Shown here piece after piece: positions 24,916-31,210 of a stretch of DNA of 38,343 bases. Position 1 is the first letter of the stretch. Each line of letters opens with the position of its first letter. The translations under genes and the position numbers were made by a program. Source of the stretch: a virus; the IMG/VR virus record IMGVR_UViG_3300030098_001220, positions 1 through 38,343 of that record. One strand, given 5' to 3'. The notes under the pieces are model-generated. The model was not told the DNA's origin. It did not search any database and saw only the letters and a list, made by a program, of their open reading frames with translations.

Positions 24916-25075
24916 CTTGTTCTTCTTTTTCTTTTAAATACGCAGTAAGTATAGCTTCGTACTGTTGTAATTGTAATTTTTGGTTTTCTAATAATTGATA
25001 CACTTCATACGCCACTCTTATAGGTTTACCATCAATATATATTCTTCTTTTATTCTGTTTCTTCAGTGCTTTCAT
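24893..25075 (-). CDS. Small charged helical protein
   Basis: 60 residues, basic at the start (MKALKKQNKRRIYIDGKPIR), then a helix (VYQLLENQKLQLQQYEAIL) and an acidic tail (EKEEQDGTKDND). It overlaps both neighbours. Not recognised. Small, but the tight operon spacing supports it. Confidence 0.5.
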   Translation of the reverse strand: MKALKKQNKRRIYIDGKPIRVAYEVYQLLENQKLQLQQYEAILTAYLKEKEEQDGTKDND

Positions 25076-25241
25076 CTTCTACTGTTACTATTAATATATA
25101 TTCCATGTCTCCTATCAAGACTTGTATATCCCATGTACAATTTATATTTTTTTCTGACCACATGTCTAACTTTTCTTCAAATTCTCTATACAATAAAAAG
25201 AGTTCTTCCCAACTACTTGTCTGAAACTTTGTTCTGATCAT
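25050..25241 (-). CDS. Small hypothetical protein
   Basis: 63 residues, acidic and aromatic (MIRTKFQTSSWEELFLLYREFEEKLDMWSEKN), with a beta stretch (CTWDIQVLIGDMEYILIVTVED). It overlaps the genes on either side (29 and 26 bases). The function is unknown. Confidence 0.5.
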   Translation of the reverse strand: MIRTKFQTSSWEELFLLYREFEEKLDMWSEKNINCTWDIQVLIGDMEYILIVTVEDESTEETE

Positions 25242-25479
25242 CCTTAAATTGTATTGTTGCTCTATCGTTTTCTACCACTATAGTAGCAGTCTTAGATTGT
25301 CTGTTAAATTCATCTATATACTTAGATATATCTTCTCTTGTACACAAAAATGACAAGAATACAGACAGCTCTTTTGCTGCTCTGGATGTATTATGCTTTA
25401 GATCGTTAGTTTTTTGAGTGTGTTCTATCAGTTCTAAGTAATCATCCAGATTTATTGTAACTGTTCCTGGCAACTTCAT
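25213..25479 (-). CDS. Small hypothetical protein
   Basis: 88 residues. It begins with a strand (MKLPGTVTINLDDYLELI), then a helical middle (KHNTSRAAKELSVFLSFL) and a C-terminal strand (TATIVVENDRATIQFKD). The ATG overlaps the stop of the GroES-like gene (TAATG). Not recognised. Confidence 0.5.
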   Translation of the reverse strand: MKLPGTVTINLDDYLELIEHTQKTNDLKHNTSRAAKELSVFLSFLCTREDISKYIDEFNRQSKTATIVVENDRATIQFKDDQNKVSDK

Positions 25480-25754
25480 TAGAACTTACCTAATACTTGA
25501 AACTCATTAACAAACAAATACTGAACTTCGTCAATATGTATCATCATAGCCTCTGTATTTGGATCTACCATGATCTTATCACCTGGCTCACACTGCGTAA
25601 CTTGCGGTCCTACCGCCAATACTTCTACAATATTTGTCTGTAATTGTCTTGCAGTCTCGTCATCAAGAATGATACCTGCATCTGTCTTCTTTTTGTCCGG
25701 TCTTGGTACTACTATCCATGCACCAAACGGTTGAAATGTAAATTCCTTTGCCAT
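25479..25754 (-). CDS. GroES-like co-chaperonin
   Basis: 91 residues, close to the normal size (about 95-100) of GroES/Cpn10. Family features: an N-terminal FQPFGAWIVVPRPDKKKTDAGIIL (compare V-x-P-L-x-D-R-x-x-x-x-x-x-x-x-x-x-G-I-x-L), the internal phrase IVEVLAVGP and GDKIMVDPNT, and the final YLFVNEFQVLGKF. It is the first gene of the late operon and likely replaces or works beside host GroES on the host GroEL, to fold the capsid or other large virion proteins, as phage T4 gp31 does. The start codon lies 25 bases after the -7 box. Confidence 0.8.
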   Translation of the reverse strand: MAKEFTFQPFGAWIVVPRPDKKKTDAGIILDDETARQLQTNIVEVLAVGPQVTQCEPGDKIMVDPNTEAMMIHIDEVQYLFVNEFQVLGKF

Positions 25755-25779
25755 TGCTATCTATAATTAGTTATAAATG

Positions 25780-25811
25780 CAAAGGTATAACAAAATATTT
25801 TACAAATACAA
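25780..25811 (-). promoter_or_regulatory. Late-operon promoter of Bacteroidota type
   Basis: On the minus strand, TACCTTTG at 25787-25780 is a perfect -7 box (TAnnTTTG). TTG at 25811-25809 lies 21 bases upstream, the usual -33 position. Transcription would start near 25773 and lead into the GroES-like gene (ATG at 25754). It is the only good promoter found for the 25-kb late block. Confidence 0.75.
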
Positions 25812-25818
25812 GTGTTTT

Positions 25819-25832
25819 GTGAAGAACTTCAC
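25819..25832. promoter_or_regulatory. Inverted repeat just upstream of the late promoter
   Basis: GTGAAG-AA-CTTCAC, six perfect pairs about a 2-base centre, ends 8 bases before the -33 TTG of the late promoter. Position and symmetry suit an operator or activator site for late control; no regulator has been matched to it. Confidence 0.5.
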
Positions 25833-26226
25833 TATTGGGTACACCACACCCCTAGGAGATTTGCTATTTCAGTTGGAACTTTACCTCTGGCAGTGCTGTC
25901 TTTTGGACTACCTAAGGACACTAAAACTGATGTTAATTCATCACACCTACCTCTGTGTAATGTGCCCTAACCGTTGGCTATATCCGCCTTTTCAGAGACT
26001 ATTGGAGAAAACTCTAATCCTTATTTAGGATCTACAATCCAACGTCTGACCCCATAACTACCTTTCGGCCCTCTGGGGTGATACGTATATTACGTGTCTC
26101 TGCGGACAAAAATAATAAAAAAATTTTAACTACCAAAATCTTTGAGCGTGTGGACCAACTATTGCAAAGACCCCCACTAGGTTTCGAGGTTGGAATAGTC
26201 CCGCCTATAATTTAATAACAATTGTG
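25833..26226. other. Non-coding divergent control region
   Basis: No convincing gene. The plus-strand frame at 25777-26028 starts inside the late promoter region and has no protein-like composition. It holds several hairpins: TGATG/CATCA near 25930; ATCC/GGAT near 26020; ACCCCA pairing with TGGGGT at 26049-26079, with an inner CC-TTTC-GG; and a palindrome ACGTA-TAT-TACGT at 26083-26095. An AT-rich stretch (26108-26130) and a TATAAT at 26206-26211 lie before the first early gene, but no full plus-strand promoter was found. The likely function is early/late control, perhaps a leader RNA. Confidence 0.5.
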
Positions 26227-26409
26227 ATGACTGCAAAAATTGTGAAAATCCTAGAGAAGACCGTGAATAGACACGGTGTTGAGTGCCGTATAGGCATAAC
26301 TACTGATTATATTGACGAAACAGGTGTGTTTCGTAAAGGTCAGTTAGTGTATACTGAAAATCCAGACTTGTTCGACAAGTTTGTGGTAGGATTAGAGGTG
26401 GCTTTATAG
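26227..26409 (+). CDS. Small hypothetical early protein
   Basis: 60 residues from the ATG at 26227 (MTAKIVKILEKTVNRHG). A GTG sits directly before it at 26224, but the ATG is the simpler start. Beta-rich (ECRIGITTDYIDETGVFRKGQLVYTE) with a helical end. It is the first plus-strand gene and is followed at once by a terminator that overlaps its stop codon, so it is expressed as a short separate unit, as many early phage genes are. The function is unknown. Confidence 0.6.
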   Translation: MTAKIVKILEKTVNRHGVECRIGITTDYIDETGVFRKGQLVYTENPDLFDKFVVGLEVAL

Positions 26410-26424
26410 CCACTTCTTTTTTTT
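26394..26424 (+). terminator. Rho-independent terminator overlapping the stop codon
   Basis: AGAGGTGGCT pairs with AGCCACTTCT (ten pairs, one G-T) around a 4-base loop, followed by eight T. The stop TAG at 26407-26409 lies in the loop and 3' arm. Confidence 0.85.
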
Positions 26425-26691
26425 ATTCTACCTTTCTAACAACCTTACGACAAACTTACGAGCGTATATACTAGCTCGCATTCACCACATTTCACCACAT
26501 TTTACTAATCAATAGGTTTATTCCTATTACATTATATAACATTTAGGTTGGAGACACTGTAATGCCATGGAAGAGACAAAGAATTGGTTTGGCCGTAATT
26601 AACTGTATGTATTTCTTGACCAAAAGATAGAACTATATCAGTTTTCCTAATTAACTTTAACTTACATTTATTAACCAACACTTACATTATT
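26425..26691 (+). other. Non-coding gap with repeats and hairpins, candidate origin
   Basis: About 270 bases without a credible gene, AT-rich. It holds CGAGC/GCTCG (near 26460-26480), the tandem TTCACCACAT repeat (26481-26500), and an AATAGG/CCTATT hairpin (near 26512-26530). Repeats plus hairpins beside the replication genes are the usual look of a phage origin; this is inference. The sequence ACCACATTT(T)ACTAATCA occurs here and again at about 27687. Confidence 0.4.
26481..26500. repeat. Perfect tandem 10-base repeat TTCACCACAT x2
   Basis: Two exact head-to-tail copies. The first 9 bases differ from the DnaA box TTATCCACA at two positions. A similar 9-mer (TACACCACA) lies at 25840-25848. 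The phage encodes a DnaA domain IV protein, so these may be its sites. Confidence 0.75.
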
Positions 26692-26943
26692 ATGAAATCT
26701 TACTTTCATTTAAAACGATTGACAGCCGTTTACCAAATACTGTCGTTTATTTCTTTTGTTCCTATGCTTATATCTATGGTTTTTATCATAGAAGGTAAAG
26801 CTTTTACATTAGAAACTACATTAACTTTAATCATATCTATCATAGCAATGATTGGATTTACTATGCGTCATGATATGTATCAGAAGAAGTTAAGGAACTT
26901 TGATTACAAACATTATCTTGATAAAAAATACGGTGATGAATAG
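26692..26943 (+). CDS. Small membrane protein with two membrane segments
   Basis: 83 residues with two hydrophobic helices: near 13-33 (YQILSFISFVPMLISMVFI) and near 43-59 (LTLIISIIAMIGF), a short loop between them and a charged C-terminal tail (KKLRNFDYKHYLDKKYGDE). Both likely cross the inner membrane. It overlaps the lipoprotein gene by 8 bases (ATG within the last codons), so the two are made together. A possible role in superinfection exclusion or membrane remodelling is inference only. Confidence 0.65.
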   Translation: MKSYFHLKRLTAVYQILSFISFVPMLISMVFIIEGKAFTLETTLTLIISIIAMIGFTMRHDMYQKKLRNFDYKHYLDKKYGDE

Positions 26944-27439
26944 TAACTACACACTTAAGAATTTAACAGCACTAGTTGTGCTGTTTGTTCTTGCGGTGTC
27001 ACTAACATCGTGCGACAAAAGAGAAGATGAGTATAATCTTATGATGTCAACAGCTACTGTTGCTATTATGGAAGATAACTCTTACACTTCAACTATTACA
27101 TACAGTTGTGGAGATAACCCTGGCACACACATTATAGAGAATGTAAACTTTGGTGTAGCTTATGTGGTTAACCTAGCTCGTATACCATTTATCAATGATA
27201 TAAATGACGAGTTTGAGTTTTACGCTATGAAAGATGGTGTAAAATATAAATGTGATGATGTACTACAACGCTTAGTGCCACCACATGGACTTGATATTAT
27301 TAATGTTCTTGTTGATGATCAAATACCATACAATAAGAAGATTAGTGTATATGTATTAGAAGAATACATAAATGAATATGAATACTTTATACAAAAAGGT
27401 TCTGATGTAGTGCAACTACAGATGGACTGGGTATATTAA
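26936..27439 (+). CDS. Small phage lipoprotein
   Basis: 167 residues from the ATG at 26936 (MNSNYTLKNLTALVVLF). An upstream in-frame ATG exists at 26900 but lies deep in the previous gene; the later start gives a proper signal peptide with a lipobox LTSC (Cys near residue 26), followed by charged residues, as in lipoproteins. The mature part is mixed beta (STITYSCGDNPGTHIIENV, FGVAYVVNLARIPF) with a C-terminal beta strand. Phage lipoproteins of this type can block receptor entry or modify the envelope (for example T5 Llp). Which applies here is unknown. Confidence 0.7.
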   Translation: MNSNYTLKNLTALVVLFVLAVSLTSCDKREDEYNLMMSTATVAIMEDNSYTSTITYSCGDNPGTHIIENVNFGVAYVVNLARIPFINDINDEFEFYAMKDGVKYKCDDVLQRLVPPHGLDIINVLVDDQIPYNKKISVYVLEEYINEYEYFIQKGSDVVQLQMDWVY

Positions 27440-27446
27440 ATACTAA

Positions 27447-27505
27447 ATCTCGTCGGGCTTTCCCTAACCAACTGACTATGCTTTACGCTAAAGGTTGGAC
27501 GAGAT
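27447..27505 (+). ncRNA. Structured RNA candidate 1
   Basis: Perfect 8-base pairing ATCTCGTC (27447-27454) with GACGAGAT (27498-27505). Inside, CAAC (27469-27472) pairs with GTTG (27494-27497), and CTTTA (27481-27485) with TAAAG (27489-27493) around a CGC loop. The three helices are contiguous on the 3' side, so they can stack into one rod with two bulges. Not a tRNA: no T-arm. It lies just after the lipoprotein gene, so it may be a 3' UTR structure or a small RNA. Confidence 0.55.
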
Positions 27506-27581
27506 ATACTAGTGCGACAACAGAGGTAAAACAAAAACTATGTGAAGAGTTGTCCGAGAATTCACACACTAATTTTTAAAT

Positions 27582-27682
27582 AAAGAGAGTTGGCTAGTGC
27601 ACTAGTCACCAGGATAGTTCAAACTGCTAATCAAAACTACAGAGATATGAAACTGGACTCTGTACTCTCTTTTATATTTTTG
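27582..27682 (+). ncRNA. Structured RNA candidate 2, cloverleaf-like, with U-tract
   Basis: AAAGAGAGT (27582-27590) pairs perfectly with ACTCTCTTT (27664-27672), closing a junction. Inside are GGCTAG-TGCA-CTAGTC (27592-27607; six pairs, one G-T), a weak AGTT/AACT hairpin (27616-27638), and ACAGAG/CTCTGT (27639-27644 with 27658-27663) that directly abuts the closing helix. A T-rich tail follows. The shape is like a tRNA, but no TTCRA loop, anticodon arm or CCA is present. ACTAGTGC at 27508-27515 could also pair with GCACTAGT at 27599-27606, joining candidate 1 to candidate 2. Confidence 0.5.
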
Positions 27683-27722
27683 TGCTAACCACATTTACTA
27701 ATCATTTAATACATTTATTACC

Positions 27723-27962
27723 ATGCACTACGTAGTTACCTACACCGCAAACAGTTGTGATGAACACGATTGTGACCCAATCTATCACACGCACAAATTT
27801 ACTAGAACTTTTAAGGTTGAGATAGATGCCTTACATTTTCTAGGTGAATGCACAAGTATTCACAAAGATCTTCACGCAATAGAAGGTTCAGTCGAGACTG
27901 AAGAAACAGAGACACTGAAATCATTTGTTGACGACGAAGGAACAATTATCTATTATTATTAA
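27723..27962 (+). CDS. Small hypothetical early protein
   Basis: 79 residues, His- and Asp-rich near the start (CDEHDCDPIYHTH), then mixed. Its ATG follows a sequence (ACCACATTTACTAATCA) shared with the candidate origin region. The His/Cys cluster suggests metal binding. No family was recognised. Confidence 0.6.
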   Translation: MHYVVTYTANSCDEHDCDPIYHTHKFTRTFKVEIDALHFLGECTSIHKDLHAIEGSVETEETETLKSFVDDEGTIIYYY

Positions 27963-27982
27963 TCATTATTAACATTTTAATC

Positions 27983-28573
27983 ATGGCAAATTTATTGCAC
28001 AGTGGTGACCTTAACACTCTAAAACTAGGTCAAACATTACTTACGAGATTCAGAAAGATTGAAGGTGGCTTTGTCCAAATGGAATTGGCAGAAGTCAAAG
28101 AAGGATCTCGCGGCTTGTCTGCCGCGTTTGTATTTAATCAATCTGATAACAGATTTAGTAGAAACTCTGCACGTAGAGCGTGGCAACCAGCTACACCTGC
28201 GGATGTTCAGAGTGCACTTGGTATCTCAGTTGGAGATGACCAAGCTTGGGAAATGGATGAGATGGGTAATGAAATACTTACCGTGAATATCCTTAATCCT
28301 GTTGCTTCTTTTGAAGGACAAGATTATCCATTGAGAGTTCAGATAGTAGAAACTACTGAGCCAACTGACTGGCAAAGAGCTAACATCAATACTGCTGCAA
28401 AGCGTAAAGGTAGAGATGGAGAATTTATCTTACATGATGGAGAGTATATCTTTACTCGTTCTAGCATTGTATTCAACGAACCTGTAGATGTATACCTTGA
28501 AGCTGATACAGCACCTGTTACTAAAGCAGTAATAGAAAAGGTAGACACAGCTACTGGAGAGATACTTTCTTAG
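27983..28573 (+). CDS. Hypothetical early protein (possibly nucleic-acid binding)
   Basis: 196 residues, mixed alpha/beta, with no signal peptide. Short phrases (GQTLLTRFRKIEGGF, NILNPVASFEGQDYPLRVQIVET) look like a beta-barrel or OB-like domain, but no motif is certain. The C-terminal about 35 residues have strands and charges (IEKVDTATGEILS). It precedes a strong terminator and so forms its own unit. A role in DNA binding is a guess from place and fold. Confidence 0.5.
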   Translation: MANLLHSGDLNTLKLGQTLLTRFRKIEGGFVQMELAEVKEGSRGLSAAFVFNQSDNRFSRNSARRAWQPATPADVQSALGISVGDDQAWEMDEMGNEILTVNILNPVASFEGQDYPLRVQIVETTEPTDWQRANINTAAKRKGRDGEFILHDGEYIFTRSSIVFNEPVDVYLEADTAPVTKAVIEKVDTATGEILS

Positions 28574-28580
28574 TATAAAT

Positions 28581-28617
28581 AAAATGGGTATATCACTTGT
28601 GTGGTATACTCATTTTT
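28581..28617 (+). terminator. Rho-independent terminator
   Basis: AAAATGGGTATA pairs with TATACTCATTTT (12 pairs, one G-T) around a 12-base loop, followed by further T. It ends the 196-residue gene; its loop holds the TTG of the next promoter. Confidence 0.85.
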
Positions 28618-28627
28618 ACTATATTTG
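28597..28627 (+). promoter_or_regulatory. Bacteroidota-type promoter for the AT-hook gene
   Basis: TTG at 28597-28599, then 20 bases, then TATATTTG at 28620-28627, a perfect TAnnTTTG. Transcription from about 28634 leads into the ATG at 28676. Confidence 0.75.
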
Positions 28628-28675
28628 CTTAAATTTATAAAGAATATTTATACATTATTATCTAAATCATTGAAA

Positions 28676-28861
28676 ATGAATACATTAATCAAAAACGCAG
28701 GGAAGGTAGTAGCTACTGTATCTGCATCACACAATGTAACTGTTACTGAAAAACAGATTACTATTGACTTATTTTCCACGACTAAAACCAAAACCAAAAG
28801 ACGTGGTCGTCCAACAGGTTCTAAGAACCGTGCGACTAAAAAAACAACTGCTACTAAATAG
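28676..28861 (+). CDS. AT-hook DNA-binding protein
   Basis: 61 residues from the ATG at 28676 (MNTLIKNAGKVVATVSASHN). An upstream ATG at 28601 lies in the terminator and promoter region, so it is not used. The C-terminal third is strongly basic and holds the AT-hook KRRGRPTGSKN, which binds the minor groove of AT-rich DNA, the kind that fills this genome. It may be a nucleoid-type or transcription factor made early. It has its own promoter and is followed by a terminator. Confidence 0.75.
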   Translation: MNTLIKNAGKVVATVSASHNVTVTEKQITIDLFSTTKTKTKRRGRPTGSKNRATKKTTATK

Positions 28862-28894
28862 GTAGTAATTGTCACAATTGTTTGATTTGATAAT

Positions 28895-28915
28895 AAAGGG
28901 GCCTTGTGCCCCTTT
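28895..28915 (+). terminator. GC-rich hairpin terminator
   Basis: AAAGGGGC pairs with GCCCCTTT (eight pairs) around CTTGT. The following T-run is short, so it may be partly leaky; it stands between the AT-hook gene and the next operon. Confidence 0.75.
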
Positions 28916-28936
28916 GTTGTCTCTAATACTTTAACT

Positions 28937-29137
28937 ATGGAAAGAACTAATTTAACCAAGGATGAACTTGTACTTGTCATAAACAGCGTACAACGTCAGA
29001 TCATAGTGCTAGATAAAACTGAGAAGAAAGATGCTAAACTTATGCCTAAGTATAGACTTCTTCTTAAAACTTTACTAGAAATGGAAGACGAGCTGTCAAA
29101 ACCAATCAAGAAAGAACCTTTAAACTATTATAAATAA
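28937..29137 (+). CDS. Small hypothetical protein
   Basis: 66 residues from the ATG at 28937 (MERTNLTKDELVLVINSVQ); an upstream in-frame ATG at 28904 lies in the terminator hairpin. Helical and charged (KDAKLMPKYRLLLKTLLEMEDEL), likely coiled coil. The next gene overlaps it by TAATG (29135-29139), so the two are coupled. Not recognised. Confidence 0.6.
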   Translation: MERTNLTKDELVLVINSVQRQIIVLDKTEKKDAKLMPKYRLLLKTLLEMEDELSKPIKKEPLNYYK

Positions 29138-29355
29138 TGGGAAAGATGAAAGAACTATATATGGATTTACAGCAAGGATATAACGAAGAGTTAAAACTTG
29201 CATACATCAAGGCAATACAGGAGAACAACGACACAGTGTTTGTTCATGGGAGACAAGTCTCAAAAGCCTATGCCGAGTATCTACTACAATTTGAAGATAC
29301 ATTCTTAAAACAATTAAAAGATGATAAAATTTGTAACAACAACGACGAGTCTTAG
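29137..29355 (+). CDS. Small hypothetical protein
   Basis: 72 residues, helical (MGKMKELYMDLQQGYNEELKLAYIKAIQEN). The last part overlaps the start of the polymerase gene by 35 bases. It may be a polymerase partner, but there is no motif to say so. Confidence 0.6.
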   Translation: MGKMKELYMDLQQGYNEELKLAYIKAIQENNDTVFVHGRQVSKAYAEYLLQFEDTFLKQLKDDKICNNNDES

Positions 29356-31210
29356 TGATTCGTATGAAAAAGCATACATAAATGAGGTTGTAGCATACTG
29401 TTCAGAACAGAAAGTTCTTGGCGTTGATACAGAAACTGAAGGCTTTGACTTTACCTGTAAGAAAATGATTATGTTTCAGATAGGTGATGAGCACAATCAG
29501 TATGTAATTGACACTAGATTTGTGGACATAGAACCTCTTCGTGCTATACTTGAAAGCAAAGATATTATTAAGATATTCCACAATGCTAAGTTTGACTACA
29601 AGTTTATTAAGAAATGGTCAGACATAGAATGTGAGAATGTATACGATACGTTTTTGGTTGAACGAATACTATCTTGTGGTCGTCACATAGGTTATGGACT
29701 GAAAGACTTGTGTAAGCGATACTTAAATGTAGAGCTAAACAAAGAAGTTAGAAACCAATTTATAGGCTTATCAGGTCAGGCCTATCGTGATGACCAGATA
29801 GTTTATGGTGCTAAAGATGTAGAATATCTATGCAAGATACGTGAGTTACAATTACCTAAAATAGATGAATTTAAACTTAACAAAGTTGTTGAGTTAGAAA
29901 ACCGTGCAGTGTTAGCATTCTCTGATATTGAATACAATGGTATTGATATTGATAGAGATGCTTGGGAGGTCATTGCACGTGCAAGCGAACAAGAAGCCTT
30001 GGTTATGAGAGATAAATTGGATACACTAATAGTTAATAATTCAAAGTTATGTGAATTTGTACCATCTCATATTCAAGGTGACTTGTTTACTCCACAAGAA
30101 GAATTGCGTAAAGTTGGGATTAAATGGACTAGCCCTACACAAGTTCTTAAAGTATTTCAAAAACTAGTCCCTGATTTAGAAGACGTTAACGGTAAGAAGA
30201 TGTATAAATACAGACGCAAACATGAGATCATTGATTTGTATGTTAAGTACAAAGAAAAGATGAAGCTAGCTACTTCTTACGGTAAGGACTTCTTTAAATT
30301 TGTTTCAAGCGATGGTAAGATACATACACAATTCAATCAAATACTTGACACTGGACGCGTCGCATCCAAGAAGCCAAACATGCAACAGATACCTGCGGAT
30401 AATAAGTTCCGTAATTGTTTTCTTGCTCCTGGAGGTTGGTGCTTTGTTTCTAGTGATTACTCTTCTCAAGAGTTAAATGTAATAGCATTTGGTTCTAAAG
30501 ATCCTGTATGGATAGATGCTCTTGAACAAGGACAGGACTTGCACAGTGTATGTGCAGATCTTGTGTACGGACAAGAGTGGGCTGATGCAGCTGAAGATGA
30601 TTGTAGTTATATGAAGAATAAAAGTAAATGTAAGTGTCCCAGACACGGTAGGCTACGCACTAATGTTAAGACAATTAACTTTGGTCTAGCCTATGGTATG
30701 GGACCTCACAAACTTGCAGATACTCTTGATATAAATACAAAGGCAGCTGAAGTTTTGATTAATAAATACTTTGACGCTTTTCCAGCTATTGGTGGCTTTC
30801 TAGAAAAGCTAGGTAGTTTTGGTAAACAGTATGGATATATCAAAACCTTTCCACCATTTAACAGAAGACGCTGGTTTCCATCATGGTATCCCCGCATATA
30901 CAAAGACAAGAGTCAAGCTTTTGAGCTTGGTAGTATAGAACGTGCTAGTAAGAATACACCTATACAAGGTGCATCAGCTGACATGACTAAGCTTGCTCTT
31001 ATATATATTCGTCAAGCTATCAAGAAGAATAACTTTCCTGTAAAGATTGTGATGACAGTTCATGATCAGATTGATACTATATGTAGAGAAGACTTTGCAG
31101 AACAGTGGGTAGATATAATGACTACACACATGGAGGAAGCAGCATTAAAAGTAGTAACTAACGGTCTGTTAAAAGCAGACACAAATATTAGTAAATCATG
31201 GCAAAAATAA
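29321..31210 (+). CDS. polA: DNA polymerase family A with 3'-5' exonuclease
   Basis: 629 residues. Replicative DNA polymerase of phage type, without the 5'-3' exonuclease of host Pol I. Exonuclease: Exo I VDTE with Asp36/Glu38, Exo II HNAKFD with Asp92, Exo III YGAKD with Asp166. Polymerase: motif A VSSDYSSQEL with Asp379; O-helix RTNVKTINFGLAYG with Arg446, Lys450 and a Phe at 454 (the E. coli 762 position); motif C VHDQ with Asp582, but Gln583 where most have Glu. A Cys/His insertion (C428, C437, C439, H442) lies between motif A and the O-helix. The start overlaps the previous gene, but Exo I at residue 36 supports it. Confidence 0.93.
   Translation: MIKFVTTTTSLSDSYEKAYINEVVAYCSEQKVLGVDTETEGFDFTCKKMIMFQIGDEHNQYVIDTRFVDIEPLRAILESKDIIKIFHNAKFDYKFIKKWSDIECENVYDTFLVERILSCGRHIGYGLKDLCKRYLNVELNKEVRNQFIGLSGQAYRDDQIVYGAKDVEYLCKIRELQLPKIDEFKLNKVVELENRAVLAFSDIEYNGIDIDRDAWEVIARASEQEALVMRDKLDTLIVNNSKLCEFVPSHIQGDLFTPQEELRKVGIKWTSPTQVLKVFQKLVPDLEDVNGKKMYKYRRKHEIIDLYVKYKEKMKLATSYGKDFFKFVSSDGKIHTQFNQILDTGRVASKKPNMQQIPADNKFRNCFLAPGGWCFVSSDYSSQELNVIAFGSKDPVWIDALEQGQDLHSVCADLVYGQEWADAAEDDCSYMKNKSKCKCPRHGRLRTNVKTINFGLAYGMGPHKLADTLDINTKAAEVLINKYFDAFPAIGGFLEKLGSFGKQYGYIKTFPPFNRRRWFPSWYPRIYKDKSQAFELGSIERASKNTPIQGASADMTKLALIYIRQAIKKNNFPVKIVMTVHDQIDTICREDFAEQWVDIMTTHMEEAALKVVTNGLLKADTNISKSWQK

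Noticed and set aside
25777-26028. Plus-strand reading frame of 83 codons in the control region
   Set aside because: It starts inside the late promoter region, has many Cys/Leu/Tyr residues in no recognisable fold, and lies in a hairpin-rich non-coding region.
26224-26226. GTG start for the first early gene
   Set aside because: An ATG follows directly at 26227; the GTG adds only one residue and has no better context.
27447-27505. A tRNA on the minus strand (CAGTTGGTTAG resembles a D-loop)
   Set aside because: No matching acceptor, anticodon or T-arm can be drawn around it.
27582-27672. A tRNA on the plus strand, from the cloverleaf-like outline
   Set aside because: No TTCRA T-loop, no 7-base anticodon loop in a 5-base stem, D-loop too short, no CCA end; kept only as a structured RNA candidate.
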